Shown here piece after piece: positions 19,143 to 28,111 of a stretch of DNA of 64,000 bases. The notes under the pieces are model-generated. The model saw only the letters and a list, made by a program, of their open reading frames with translations. It did no database searches and was not told the DNA's origin. The stretch is from NCBI RefSeq assembly GCF_007558815.1, contig NZ_VLTJ01000020.1, positions 62,001 through 126,000 of the forward strand, written 5' to 3'. This DNA is from Verticiella sediminum (GTDB lineage: Bacteria; Pseudomonadota; Gammaproteobacteria; Burkholderiales; Burkholderiaceae_B). The translations under genes and the position numbers were made by a program. How positions within the stretch are numbered: position 1 is the stretch's first letter; each line of letters begins with the position of its first letter.

Positions 19143-20510
19143 TCAGGCATGCCTGGGCGTGCGATGCTGCGTGCCTTGACGCGGCGTCAGGCGGCGGTTC
19201 AGGCGCAGCGCGAGCAGCGTGCAGGCCGCGCCGGACAGCAGATAGACGCTGACCGCTGCCAGGCCGAAGTGGATCGACAGGCCCAGCGCAACCAGGGGCG
19301 CGAAGGCGGCGCCGATCAGCCAGGCGAAATCCGTCGTCATGGCCGCGCCCGTGTAGCGGAAGCGGCGGGTGAAGTTGGCGGTCACCGCGCCAGACGCCTG
19401 GCCGTAGGACAGGCCGAGCAGGATGAAGCCCACCAGGATGAAGGCGTTCTGCGCCGCCGGTTCGCCGTTGAGCAGCGCCGGCGTGACCAGGGCGAACACC
19501 GCGATCAGCGCGGCCAGCAGGCCGAGCGTGGTACGCCGCCCGATGCGGTCGGCCAGGACCCCGGACGCCAGCGTGGCCAGAATGCCGACCAGGGCGCCCA
19601 CTACCTGCACCACCAGCACGTTGGTGACAGGCTGGGAGGCGTTGACCGCCACCCACGACAGCGGGAAGATGGTGACCAGGTGAAACAGCGCATAGCTGGC
19701 CAGCGCGGCGAAGGCGCCGATGAAAAGGTTGTAGCCCTGGGCCCTGAAGACCTCGGTGGGACGGATGGGCTCGAGCTCGCCCTCTTCCAGCAAGCGCGTG
19801 TACTCGTGCGTGATGACCAGGCGCAGGCGCGCGAACAGCGCGACCACGTTGATGGCGAACGCAACGAAGAACGGGTAGCGCCAGCCGAAGGCGAGGAAAT
19901 CCTCCTCGGGCAGGCTGAGCTTGAGGTAGAGGAACAGCGCGCTGGCGATCAGAAAGCCGATGGGCGCGCCGAGCTGGCCGAGCATCGCATACCAGCCGCG
20001 GCGATGCGAGGGCGCGTTCAGGTTGAGCAGCGAGGGCAGCCCGTCCCAGGAACCGCCGAAGGCGATGCCCTGCAGAATCCGGAACACGACCAGCATGGCG
20101 ATCGCGATCGGCCCGACGTTGTCGTAGGGCGGCAGGAAGGCAATGCCGCAAGTGGCCGTGCCGAGCACCAGCAGGGCGATGGTGAGCTTGGTGCCGCGGC
20201 CCCAGCGGCGCTGGATGGCCATGAACAACGCGGTGCCGAACGGCCGCGCGAGGAAGGCCAGGGCGAAGATCGCGAATGCCCAGAGCGTGCCCTCGACCCG
20301 GTTCTCGAAGGGAAAGAACAGCGACGGGAAGACGAGGACACAGGCAATGCCGAAGACGAAGAAATCGAAATACTCGGAAGCCCTGCCGATGACGACCCCG
20401 ACGGCGATTTCGCCCGGGGCGACTTTGGAGTGATCGGCATGGATACGCCGACCTTCGCGTTCGAGCTCGAACGAACCTGCCGGAACATCAGTGTGAGCGC
20501 TGGTGGCCAT
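19143..20510 (-). CDS. MHS-type MFS transporter
   Basis: Proton-coupled uptake permease of the metabolite:H+ symporter group, 455 residues with about twelve membrane helices. Signatures: VVIGRASEYFDFFVFGIACVL at the first helix, FLARPFGTALF, RILQGIAFGGSWDG, a central loop, and the second-half motif GVLADRIGRRTTLG. Substrate unknown. The start at 20510 is chosen for the purine-rich AAGGGGGGG upstream; in-frame ATGs at 20543 and 20591 lack an RBS. Divergent from cyoA. Confidence 0.85.
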   Translation of the reverse strand: MATSAHTDVPAGSFELEREGRRIHADHSKVAPGEIAVGVVIGRASEYFDFFVFGIACVLVFPSLFFPFENRVEGTLWAFAIFALAFLARPFGTALFMAIQRRWGRGTKLTIALLVLGTATCGIAFLPPYDNVGPIAIAMLVVFRILQGIAFGGSWDGLPSLLNLNAPSHRRGWYAMLGQLGAPIGFLIASALFLYLKLSLPEEDFLAFGWRYPFFVAFAINVVALFARLRLVITHEYTRLLEEGELEPIRPTEVFRAQGYNLFIGAFAALASYALFHLVTIFPLSWVAVNASQPVTNVLVVQVVGALVGILATLASGVLADRIGRRTTLGLLAALIAVFALVTPALLNGEPAAQNAFILVGFILLGLSYGQASGAVTANFTRRFRYTGAAMTTDFAWLIGAAFAPLVALGLSIHFGLAAVSVYLLSGAACTLLALRLNRRLTPRQGTQHRTPRHA

Positions 20511-20690
20511 GGATGCAGCCCCCCCTTGTAACGTGAACACCATATTGGAACGACGCACGAACAGTATGCGTGTCCTGACGCATAGCAGCATCCGTGCCTA
20601 CCCCTATAGGACAAAATGCCCACTTCCGGTTAATTTACTTTTTGGCGTAGATTCAGGCCCGTCTCTAAGGTCCTGCGTCTCATCCCGGCA

Positions 20691-21803
20691 ATGCCATCCA
20701 TCAAGCGCCTCTGCAGATTTTTCCTCCTCGGCCCCGTACTCGCCCTGTTCGCGGGTTGCAACATGGTCGTGATGTCCCCTTCGGGCGACATTGCCATGCA
20801 GCAACGGGATCTCATCATCTGGTCGGTGATACTGATGCTCATCATCATTGTCCCGGTCATTTTCCTCACGCTGCTGTTCGCATGGCGCTACCGCGCCTCG
20901 GCCAACCGGTCCGACTACGACCCCGAGTGGCACCACTCCACGGTGCTCGAACTGATCATCTGGTCGGCCCCGCTGCTCATCATCATCGCCCTGGGCGCCA
21001 TGACCTGGGTGAGCACGCACCGGCTCGACCCCTACCGCCCGATCGAGCGCATCGCGCCCGACCGTCCGGTCGCCGCGGACGTCCAGCCGCTGGAAGTCCA
21101 GGTCGTGGCGATGAACTGGAAGTGGCTGTTCCTGTACCCGGAACAAGGCATCGCCACCGTCAATGAGCTGGCGGCCCCGGTCGATCGCCCGATCCAGTTC
21201 AAGATCACGTCCGACGCCATCATGAACTCGTTCTTCATCCCCGCGCTGGCCGGCCAGGTCTACGCCATGTCGGGCATGCAGACGCAGTTGCACGCGGTGA
21301 TCAACCAGGAAGGCGTCTACGAAGGCTTCTCCGGCAACTACAGCGGGGCCGGCTTCTCGCACATGCGCTTCAACTTCCGCGGCATGAGCGAGTCCGACTT
21401 CGATCGCTGGGTGGAATCCGTGCGCGGCAACGACGATGCGATGACCCGCGAGTCCTATCTCGTGCTGTCGCAGCCCAGCGCCCGCGACAGCGTGCGCTAC
21501 TTCGGCCAGCTCCAGGAAGGCCTGTTCGACGCCGTCGTGAACCGCTGCGTCGAGCCCAACCGCATGTGCATGCGCGACATGATGGCCATCGATGCCCAGG
21601 GCGGCATGGGCATCCCCGGCCTGGACAACCTGACCTGGCTCGACGCCGACACCATGGCCCGCCTGGGTATCGAGAACATTCCGCTGCGTGCCTACGTGGG
21701 CGGCATGTGCACCGCCGCCGACGTCGGCTTCGGCCTGCCCCAGGTCTCGGCCAGCGCCGCTGCCGCCGCGAGCCCGGTCACCCCGATTCCCGCACGCTTG
21801 TAA
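20691..21803 (+). CDS. cyoA: Quinol oxidase subunit II CyoA
   Basis: Quinol-side subunit of a bo3-type terminal oxidase. 370 residues: lipoprotein signal with lipobox LFAGC (Cys23), two membrane helices (about 43-65 and 88-107), then a periplasmic cupredoxin domain. As in other quinol oxidases the CuA ligands are missing (the region NYSGAGFSHMRF replaces the Cys-rich CuA loop), so electrons come from quinol and not from cytochrome c. The C-terminus contains an extra Cys-containing segment (NRCVEPNRMCMRD) and an Ala-rich tail. First gene of cyoABCD. Confidence 0.93.
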   Translation: MPSIKRLCRFFLLGPVLALFAGCNMVVMSPSGDIAMQQRDLIIWSVILMLIIIVPVIFLTLLFAWRYRASANRSDYDPEWHHSTVLELIIWSAPLLIIIALGAMTWVSTHRLDPYRPIERIAPDRPVAADVQPLEVQVVAMNWKWLFLYPEQGIATVNELAAPVDRPIQFKITSDAIMNSFFIPALAGQVYAMSGMQTQLHAVINQEGVYEGFSGNYSGAGFSHMRFNFRGMSESDFDRWVESVRGNDDAMTRESYLVLSQPSARDSVRYFGQLQEGLFDAVVNRCVEPNRMCMRDMMAIDAQGGMGIPGLDNLTWLDADTMARLGIENIPLRAYVGGMCTAADVGFGLPQVSASAAAAASPVTPIPARL

Positions 21804-21857
21804 CTCCGCCAAGACGCCCGAAACCCCTTTCTGGCGCCCTTGGCGCCCGTACCCACG

Positions 21858-23861
21858 ATGTCCGATCAATCAACCTTGAGTCAGTGGTTCCTGGGACGCC
21901 TGTCCTGGGACATCTTCCCATTCACCCACGACCCCGTCCTGCTGGTCACGTTCATCGGCGTGGTCATCGGCGGGGTCGCCCTGCTGGGCGCCCTCACCTA
22001 TTTCAAGGCGTGGGGCTACCTGTGGCGCGAATGGTTCACCAGCATCGATCACAAGAAGATCGGGATCATGTACATGATCCTCGGCTTCGTCATGCTGCTG
22101 CGCGGCTTTGCCGACGCGCTGATGATGCGGATGCAGCAGGCGATCGCCTTCGGCGACAACCTGGGCTATCTGCCGCCGCACCACTACGACCAGATCTTCA
22201 CCGCCCACGGCGTGATCATGATCTTCTTCGTGGCGATGCCGTTCATCACCGGTCTGATGAACTACGTCGTGCCGCTGCAGATCGGCGCGCGCGACGTGGC
22301 GTTCCCGTTCCTGAACAACTTCAGCTTCTGGATGACCACCGCCGGCGCCGTGCTGGTGATGCTCTCGCTGTTCGTCGGCGAATTCGCCAAGACGGGTTGG
22401 CTGGCCTATCCGCCGCTCTCCGGGATACTGCACAGTCCGGACGTGGGGATGGACTACTACCTGTGGGCACTGCAGATCGCGGGGGTCGGCACCACGCTCT
22501 CGGGGATCAACCTGATCGTGACCATCATCAAGATGCGCGCGCCGGGCATGAACCTCATGAAGATGCCGATCTTCACCTGGACCTCGCTGTGCGCCAACGT
22601 GCTGATCGTGGCCTCGTTCCCGATCCTCACGGCCACGCTCGCGCTGCTCACGCTCGACCGCTACCTGGGGACGAACTTCTTCACGAACGACCTCGGCGGC
22701 AACCAGATGATGTACGTCAACCTCATCTGGATCTGGGGCCACCCCGAGGTGTACATCCTGATCCTGCCGCTGTTCGGCGTGTTCTCGGAAGTCGTCGCCA
22801 CGTTCTGCCGCAAGCGCCTGTTCGGCTACGCCTCGATGGTGTACGCCACGGTCGTGATCACCATCCTGTCCTACCTGGTCTGGCTGCACCACTTCTTCAC
22901 GATGGGCGCCGGCGCGAGCGTGAACGCCTTCTTCGGCATCACGACGATGATCATCTCGATACCGACGGGCGCGAAGATCTTCAACTGGCTGTTCACCATG
23001 TACCGCGGGCGCATCCGTTTCGAAGTGCCCATGATGTGGACGGTCGGCTTCATGGTCACCTTCGTGATCGGCGGCATGACGGGCGTGATGCTGGCCGTCC
23101 CGCCGGCCGACTTCGTGCTGCACAACAGCCTGTTCCTGATCGCCCACTTCCACAACGTCATCATCGGCGGCGTGGTGTTCGGCGTGATGGCGGCCGTCAG
23201 CTACTGGTTCCCGAAGGCCTTCGGCTACAAGCTCGATCCGTTCTGGGGCAAGTGCTCGTTCTGGTTCTGGCTGGTCGGCTTCTACGTCGCCTTCATGCCG
23301 CTGTACGTGCTCGGCCTGATGGGCGTGACGCGCCGCATGAGCCACTTCGACGATCCTTCGCTGCAGATCTGGTTCCAGATCGCCGCGGTCGGCGCGGTGC
23401 TGGTCGCCCTGGGCATCGCGAGCACCCTGATCCAGTTCGTGGTCTCGTTCCTGAAGCGCGACCAACTGCGCGACCTCACCGGCGACCCCTGGGACGGCCG
23501 CACGCTGGAATGGGCCACGTCCTCGCCCCCGCCCGCCTACAACTTCGCGTTCACGCCGGTGATCCACGACAGCGACGCCTGGTGGCAGATGAAGCAGAAG
23601 GGCTACGAGCGTCCGGCCGACGGCTTCCTGCCGATCCACATGCCGAGGAACACCTCGGCCGGCGTGATCCTCTCGGTGATCGCCACGCTGATGGGTTTCG
23701 GTCTGATCTGGCACGTCTGGGCGCTGGTGGTCGTCGCGTTCGTGGCCCTGATCGCCTACGCGATCTACCACACCTTCAACTACGACCGCGATTACCACAT
23801 CCCGGCCGACGAGGTTGCCCGTACGGAAGAAGAACGCACCCGAGTGCTTGCCAATGTCTAA
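21858..23861 (+). CDS. cyoB: Quinol oxidase subunit I CyoB
   Basis: Catalytic heme-copper subunit that reduces O2 and pumps protons. 667 residues with heme and CuB ligands in place: [16 protein letters not shown] (about 293), LHHFFTMG (about 343), [10 protein letters not shown] with the K-channel lysine, and HFHNVIIGG (about 430). The quinol-site residues of CyoB are present as RGFAD and HHYDQIF. The start at 21858 agrees with the MS(D) N-terminus of relatives although the RBS is poor. Overlaps cyoC by 8 nt. Confidence 0.96.
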   Translation: MSDQSTLSQWFLGRLSWDIFPFTHDPVLLVTFIGVVIGGVALLGALTYFKAWGYLWREWFTSIDHKKIGIMYMILGFVMLLRGFADALMMRMQQAIAFGDNLGYLPPHHYDQIFTAHGVIMIFFVAMPFITGLMNYVVPLQIGARDVAFPFLNNFSFWMTTAGAVLVMLSLFVGEFAKTGWLAYPPLSGILHSPDVGMDYYLWALQIAGVGTTLSGINLIVTIIKMRAPGMNLMKMPIFTWTSLCANVLIVASFPILTATLALLTLDRYLGTNFFTNDLGGNQMMYVNLIWIWGHPEVYILILPLFGVFSEVVATFCRKRLFGYASMVYATVVITILSYLVWLHHFFTMGAGASVNAFFGITTMIISIPTGAKIFNWLFTMYRGRIRFEVPMMWTVGFMVTFVIGGMTGVMLAVPPADFVLHNSLFLIAHFHNVIIGGVVFGVMAAVSYWFPKAFGYKLDPFWGKCSFWFWLVGFYVAFMPLYVLGLMGVTRRMSHFDDPSLQIWFQIAAVGAVLVALGIASTLIQFVVSFLKRDQLRDLTGDPWDGRTLEWATSSPPPAYNFAFTPVIHDSDAWWQMKQKGYERPADGFLPIHMPRNTSAGVILSVIATLMGFGLIWHVWALVVVAFVALIAYAIYHTFNYDRDYHIPADEVARTEEERTRVLANV

Positions 23862-24495
23862 CACTACCGCCCTGCACGCCGGCGCCGCCTCGACGCCGGC
23901 CGAAAAGCTCACTTTCTTCCTGAAGAAGGACCACCATCCCCAGAACGGGACGCTGATCGGCTTCTGGCTCTACCTGATGAGCGATCTGCTCATCTTCGCC
24001 TCGCTGTTCGCCGTGTACGCCGTGGTCGGCCGCAACTACGCGGCCGGCCCGTCGGGCGCCGACCTGTTCGACCTGAACCTGATCGCCTTCGCCACGGCCG
24101 TGCTGCTGGTGTCCTCGATCACCTACGGCATGGCGGTGATCGCCATGCAGAAGCGCAACCTGGCCCAGGTCCAGCTCTGGCTCGGCATCACCGGCCTGCT
24201 CGGCCTGGCGTTCCTGGCGGTGGAACTCTACGAATTCCACCACCTGGTGCACATCGGCGCCGGCCCGCAGCGCAGCGCCTTCCTGTCGTCGTTCTTCACG
24301 CTGGTCGGCACCCACGGCCTGCACGTGACCTTCGGCGTGATCTGGCTCGTGACCCTGATGTTCCAGTTGAAGAAGCACGGCCTGGGCGTCGCCAACCGCC
24401 GCCGCGTGATGTGCCTGTCGATGTTCTGGCACTTTCTGGACGTGGTCTGGATCGGCGTTTTCACCTTCGTTTACCTGATGGGAGTGCTGCAATGA
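23854..24495 (+). CDS. cyoC: Quinol oxidase subunit III CyoC
   Basis: 213-residue integral subunit with five membrane helices, as in E. coli CyoC ([61 protein letters not shown]). The start at 23854 lies within the end of cyoB and gives the usual short soluble N-terminus. The next gene begins within its stop (ATGA). Confidence 0.94.
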   Translation: MSNTTALHAGAASTPAEKLTFFLKKDHHPQNGTLIGFWLYLMSDLLIFASLFAVYAVVGRNYAAGPSGADLFDLNLIAFATAVLLVSSITYGMAVIAMQKRNLAQVQLWLGITGLLGLAFLAVELYEFHHLVHIGAGPQRSAFLSSFFTLVGTHGLHVTFGVIWLVTLMFQLKKHGLGVANRRRVMCLSMFWHFLDVVWIGVFTFVYLMGVLQ

Positions 24496-24887
24496 GCGCG
24501 CACGACATGTCTCACCACGGCCACGGCGATCATCACCACGAGGAAGACGACGGCTCGGGCCACAGCACGGTCAGGGGCTACATGATCGGCTTCATCCTGT
24601 CGGTCGTGCTGACGGTCATTCCGTTCTGGCTGGTGATGGGCGACGTACTGGGCGACGCGAGCAAGACCGCCTACGTCATCCTGGGCTTCGCCGCCGTGCA
24701 GGTCGTGGTCCACATGATCTACTTCCTGCACATGAACTCGCAGTCCGAAGGCGGCTGGACCATGCTCGCCTTCATCTTCACACTGCTGATCCTCGTGATC
24801 GTGATGGTCGGTTCGCTGTGGGTGATGCACCACCTCGACACGAACATGATGCCCTCGCACGACATGACGGAGATGATGCGTCGTTGA
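24492..24887 (+). CDS. cyoD: Quinol oxidase subunit IV CyoD
   Basis: 131-residue assembly subunit with three membrane helices ([60 protein letters not shown]). The N-terminus is unusually rich in His and acidic residues ([13 protein letters not shown]), which could bind metal. It overlaps both cyoC and the SURF1 gene by a few bases, indicating one transcript. No cyoE (heme O synthase) follows. Confidence 0.93.
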   Translation: MSAHDMSHHGHGDHHHEEDDGSGHSTVRGYMIGFILSVVLTVIPFWLVMGDVLGDASKTAYVILGFAAVQVVVHMIYFLHMNSQSEGGWTMLAFIFTLLILVIVMVGSLWVMHHLDTNMMPSHDMTEMMRR

Positions 24888-25714
24888 TGCGGAATCGTCA
24901 GCAAGACAGCGCGGGCCGCGGGCCCGCGCCAGCGGCCGGCGCGCCGCCCTCCCAGGGCGGTCGCCGGCCGCATTCACGTTGGGTGCTCGCGCTGGTCGCA
25001 CTGGTCGGTCTGGGGCTGTTCACCGGCTTCGTCGCGCTGGGCAACTGGCAGATCGAGCGCCGCGCCTGGAAGCTCGACCTGATCGAGCGGGTCGAGCAGC
25101 GCGCGCATGCGGCGCCCGTCGCGCCGCCGGCGCGCGCACGCTGGGCCGCTGTCGGCGCCGACAGCGACGAGTACCGCCGCGTGCGCGTCGCGGGCGTGTT
25201 CGACCATGCGCGCGAGACCTACACCCAGGCCACCACCGAGCTCGGCGCAGGCTTCTGGGTACTCACACCCCTGCGCCAGGCCGATGGCAGCACCGTGCTC
25301 GTCAATCGGGGCTTCGTGCTGCCCAACCGGCGCGAGCAGGCCACGCGGGCGGACAACCTTCCCGAAGGGGAAGTCACCGTCACCGGGCTGCTGCGCATCA
25401 GCGAGCCGGGCGGCGGTTTTCTGCGCAGCAATGCTCCGCAGGAGGACCGCTGGCACTCGCGCGACGTGGCGGCCATCGCGGCCGCGCGCGGGCTGTCCGA
25501 CGTCGCGCCCTACTTCATCGATGCCGAGGCCGCCACGCCGCGCCAGCCCGGCGTCGTCGCCGAGCCCCAGACCTGGCCCGTGCCCGGCCTGACCGTCGTC
25601 AGTTTCAAGAACAGCCACATGGTGTACGCGCTGACCTGGTACGGCCTGGCTCTCATGGTGGTGATCGCGGCGGCCTTCGTCGTACGCGAGGAACGCCGCC
25701 GGCGCACGCGCTGA
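24887..25714 (+). CDS. SURF1 family oxidase assembly protein
   Basis: Membrane protein helping heme insertion into heme-copper oxidases; SURF1 is best known for heme a sites. 275 residues with the family layout: a first membrane helix (WVLALVALVGLGLFTGFVAL), GNWQIERRAWKLDLI, YRRVRVAGVFD, VLTPLRQADGSTVLVNRGFV, and a second helix at the end (MVYALTWYGLALMVVIAAAF). Its ATG overlaps the cyoD stop (TGATG), so it is expressed with a quinol oxidase, which is worth noting since E. coli cyo lacks it. Confidence 0.9.
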   Translation: MRNRQQDSAGRGPAPAAGAPPSQGGRRPHSRWVLALVALVGLGLFTGFVALGNWQIERRAWKLDLIERVEQRAHAAPVAPPARARWAAVGADSDEYRRVRVAGVFDHARETYTQATTELGAGFWVLTPLRQADGSTVLVNRGFVLPNRREQATRADNLPEGEVTVTGLLRISEPGGGFLRSNAPQEDRWHSRDVAAIAAARGLSDVAPYFIDAEAATPRQPGVVAEPQTWPVPGLTVVSFKNSHMVYALTWYGLALMVVIAAAFVVREERRRRTR

Positions 25715-25771
25715 GTCCGCACCCGGCGGCGCCCGGGTCGCGGCGCAGCCGGCGCGCGCGTGCTGCGCCGC

Positions 25772-25811
25772 CCGGGCTTCCGAAGCCCGGACTGTGGCCT
25801 GTCAACAGGCC
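25772..25811 (+). terminator. Tandem dyads behind the cyo-SURF1 operon
   Basis: CCGGGCTTC / GAAGCCCGG (25772-25780 with 25782-25790) and GGCCTGT / ACAGGCC (25796-25802 with 25805-25811). Neither is followed by a T-tract. They fill the gap before regB and may end or attenuate cyo transcription. Confidence 0.4.
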
Positions 25812-25872
25812 CTGGCTGGGCAGGCCTCGGCGAGAACGGCGATAATGCCAAGTTGTCCCGGAGACATCCCCG

Positions 25873-27204
25873 ATGGCCACGCCTTTCACGGACGCCCAGT
25901 CGAGCCGCGCATCGGCCGCGCGCGACAGCACGGGCCGCAAGAACATGTACCAGCTCGTGCAGCTACGCTGGATCGCCGTGCTGGGCCAGGTCGCGACCAT
26001 CTGCGTGGTGCAGTTCGGCTTCGGCATCCACCTGCCGGCCAACGCGATGCTCGTCGTTCTCGCCTGGCTGGCCGCCTTCAACGCGGTCACGCTGCTGCGC
26101 CTGCGCAGCCGCCGCGAGGTCAGCAATGCCGAGCTGCTGCTCGCGCTGCTCATCGACGTTGCGGCGCTCACGGCGGTGCTCTACCTGAGCGGCGGCGCGA
26201 GCAACCCCTTCGTCTTCCTGTACCTGCTGCAAGTGATTCTGGCGGCGGTCCTGCTGCGCGCGTGGTCGACCTGGGTGCTGGTGGCGGTGACGGCGCTGTG
26301 CTTCGCCTGGCTGGCCATCGCCGCCGAGCCGCTGGAGCTGCCGCTCGCCCTGGACCAGGGGCTCGCCAGCCCCTACATCCTGGGCATGTGGATCTGCTTC
26401 ATCCTGAACGCGGTGCTGCTGGTGGTCTTCGTGACGCGCATCAGCGCCAACCTGCGCGCGCGCGATGCGCGCCTCGCCGACCTGCGCGAGCGCGCCGCCG
26501 AGGAGGAGCACGTCGTGCGCCTGGGCCTGCTGGCCTCGGGCGCCGCGCACGAGCTGGGCACGCCGCTCGCCACCCTCGCCGTGATCCTGGGCGACTGGCG
26601 CCACCTGCCGGCCTTCGGCGATCCCGAGCTGCGCCAGGACCTGGACGAAATGCAGACCCAGGTGCAGCGCTGCAAGTCCATCCTGCAGAGCATCCTGCTC
26701 TCCGCCGGCGAGACCCGGGGCGAGGCGCCCGCCGCCACCACGGTGCATACCTTTCTCGACGAGGTCGTCGGCGAATGGCGCAGTACGCGCCACACTGACA
26801 CGCTCGACTACGACAACGATTTCGGCCCCGACCTGAGCATCGTGTCGGACACGGCCCTGAAGCAAGTCATCCACAACGTGCTCGACAATGCCCTGGAAGC
26901 CTCGCCGGCCCGGCAGCGCCTGCTCGTCAAGCGCGCCGGCGACGCGCTGGTGCTGACCGTCATGGACGAGGGCCCCGGCTTTACGCCCGACATGCTTAAG
27001 CAGGTGGGCAAGCCCTACCAATCGACCAAGGGCACGCCGGGACGCGGCCTGGGCCTGTTTCTGGTCCTGAACGTCGCACGCACGCTGGGCGGCGGGCTGA
27101 CGGTCAGCAATCACGCCGAAGGCGGCGCCCGCGTGCAGCTCTGGCTGCCGCTGACCGCCTTGCGGCTGGAGAAGAACGAAGATGTCGAATCCGAAACCGC
27201 CTGA
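25873..27204 (+). CDS. regB: RegB/PrrB-type redox-sensing histidine kinase
   Basis: Membrane sensor kinase of the RegB/PrrB/ActS/RoxS family that reads quinone or redox state. 443 residues: about six membrane helices (residues 35-200) with the quinone-binding signature GGASNPF, an H-box GAAHELGTPLATL, then the nucleotide-binding N box (NVLDNALEASP), G1 (DEGPGFT) and G2 (GRGLGLFL). A cysteine in QRCKSIL between H-box and ATPase lies where the redox-active Cys of RegB is found (by position, inferred). It follows the cyo-SURF1 operon and overlaps regA by 23 nt, which points to control of respiratory genes. Confidence 0.9.
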   Translation: MATPFTDAQSSRASAARDSTGRKNMYQLVQLRWIAVLGQVATICVVQFGFGIHLPANAMLVVLAWLAAFNAVTLLRLRSRREVSNAELLLALLIDVAALTAVLYLSGGASNPFVFLYLLQVILAAVLLRAWSTWVLVAVTALCFAWLAIAAEPLELPLALDQGLASPYILGMWICFILNAVLLVVFVTRISANLRARDARLADLRERAAEEEHVVRLGLLASGAAHELGTPLATLAVILGDWRHLPAFGDPELRQDLDEMQTQVQRCKSILQSILLSAGETRGEAPAATTVHTFLDEVVGEWRSTRHTDTLDYDNDFGPDLSIVSDTALKQVIHNVLDNALEASPARQRLLVKRAGDALVLTVMDEGPGFTPDMLKQVGKPYQSTKGTPGRGLGLFLVLNVARTLGGGLTVSNHAEGGARVQLWLPLTALRLEKNEDVESETA

Positions 27205-27760
27205 TCCCAGCGCCCCCGAGACCGCGGCGAGCGAGCGCACCCTGCTCATCGTCGAGGACGACGCCGCCTTCGCGCGCACGCTCGCCCGCTCCTTCGAGCG
27301 GCGCGGCTATCGCGTGCTGAGCGCCAACGGCCTGGAAGCCGTCGAGGAGGTGCTGCGCGAGCACCATCCGGGCTACGCCGTGGTCGACCTCAAGCTCAAG
27401 GGCGAAGCCTCGGGGCTGGCCTGCGTGCAGACGCTGCACGCTCACGATGCGCAGATGCAGATCGTGGTACTCACCGGCTTTGCCAGCATCGCCACCGCCG
27501 TCGAGGCGATCAAGCTCGGCGCGCGCCACTACCTCGCCAAGCCGTCGAACACCGACGACATCGAAGCGGCCTTCGACCGTGTCGCCGGCAACGCCGAAGT
27601 CCCCATGACCGCGCGCACCACGTCCATCAAGACGCTGGAGTGGGAACGCATCCACGAAACCCTGGCCGCCACCGGATTCAACATCTCGGAAACCGCGCGC
27701 CGGCTCGGCATGCACCGGCGCACGCTGGCGCGCAAGTTGGGCAAGCAACAGGTGAAGTGA
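27182..27760 (+). CDS. regA: RegA/PrrA-type response regulator
   Basis: Partner of the preceding kinase. 192 residues: receiver domain with EDD acidic pocket (LLIVEDDAAF), phosphoacceptor Asp in VVDLKLKGEASGL, TGFAS, and the lysine in YLAKPSNTDD; a short linker; and a C-terminal Fis-type helix-turn-helix (NISETARRLGMHRRTLARKL) as in RegA/ActR/PrrA. The overlap with regB implies translational coupling. Confidence 0.93.
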   Translation: MSNPKPPDPSAPETAASERTLLIVEDDAAFARTLARSFERRGYRVLSANGLEAVEEVLREHHPGYAVVDLKLKGEASGLACVQTLHAHDAQMQIVVLTGFASIATAVEAIKLGARHYLAKPSNTDDIEAAFDRVAGNAEVPMTARTTSIKTLEWERIHETLAATGFNISETARRLGMHRRTLARKLGKQQVK

Positions 27761-27761
27761 C

Positions 27762-27844
27762 GGCCCCCTCCGCCCGCTGCGCGGGCACCTCCCCCCATGG
27801 GGGAGGCGGCGCGCGCCCTTCGGGCGGCCGGGCGGGCGCGCGCT
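27762..27844 (+). repeat. Dispersed intergenic repeat, copy 1 (directly behind regA stop)
   Basis: About 83 bp closely matching 49181-49263 (GGCC-CCTCCG..., CACCTCCC dyad, GCGCGCGCCCT-CGGGCGGCCG, GCGGGCGCGCGCT). It starts 1 nt after the regA stop; the other copy also begins 1 nt after a stop codon. It contains a hairpin CCTCCCCC/GGGGGAGG. Confidence 0.7.
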
Positions 27845-28055
27845 AGACCCCGCGCTAAGGGGTGAAGCGGCAAGTTTGGGGGGCTGGAAGGGGTTGCCCC
27901 CTCCGCCTGCTGGGCGCGCGCTGGACCCCGCGCTAAAAGGGGTGAGGCGGCAAGTTTGGGGGGGCTGGAGGGGGTTGCGTCCTCCGCCTGCTGGGCGGGC
28001 ACGCGCTGGACGCCGCGCTAAGAGATGACGGGGCAAGTTTGCGGGTTGCCGGGGC
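27834..28055. repeat. Tandem repeat, about 2.8 copies of a 78-84 bp unit
   Basis: Units begin at 27834, 27912 and 27993 with GGGCG...CGCGCT-GACCCCGCGCTAA, continue GGGGTGA-GCGGCAAGTTTG and GGGGCTGGA-GGGGTTGC, and end CCTCCGCCTGCT. The third unit is partial and degraded. With copy 1 of the dispersed repeat it fills the 351-bp gap between regA and the convergent CoA racemase gene; near 28070-28090 lies another GCTCCCC/GGGGAGC dyad. I see no gene in 27761-28111. Confidence 0.75.
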
Positions 28056-28111
28056 ACTCGCTCCCCATTGGGGAGCGGCACGCGGGCCATTTCAAACCGG
28101 ACCGAGGCCTC

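Noticed and set aside
20510-20591. Longer N-terminus for the MFS transporter (start 20591 or 20543)
   Set aside because: The extra residues are not hydrophobic, there is no RBS, and purine-rich AAGGGGGGG favours 20510.
27834-28055. Possible CRISPR array
   Set aside because: Units are adjacent without unique spacers, the period is 78-84 bp and no cas genes are present.
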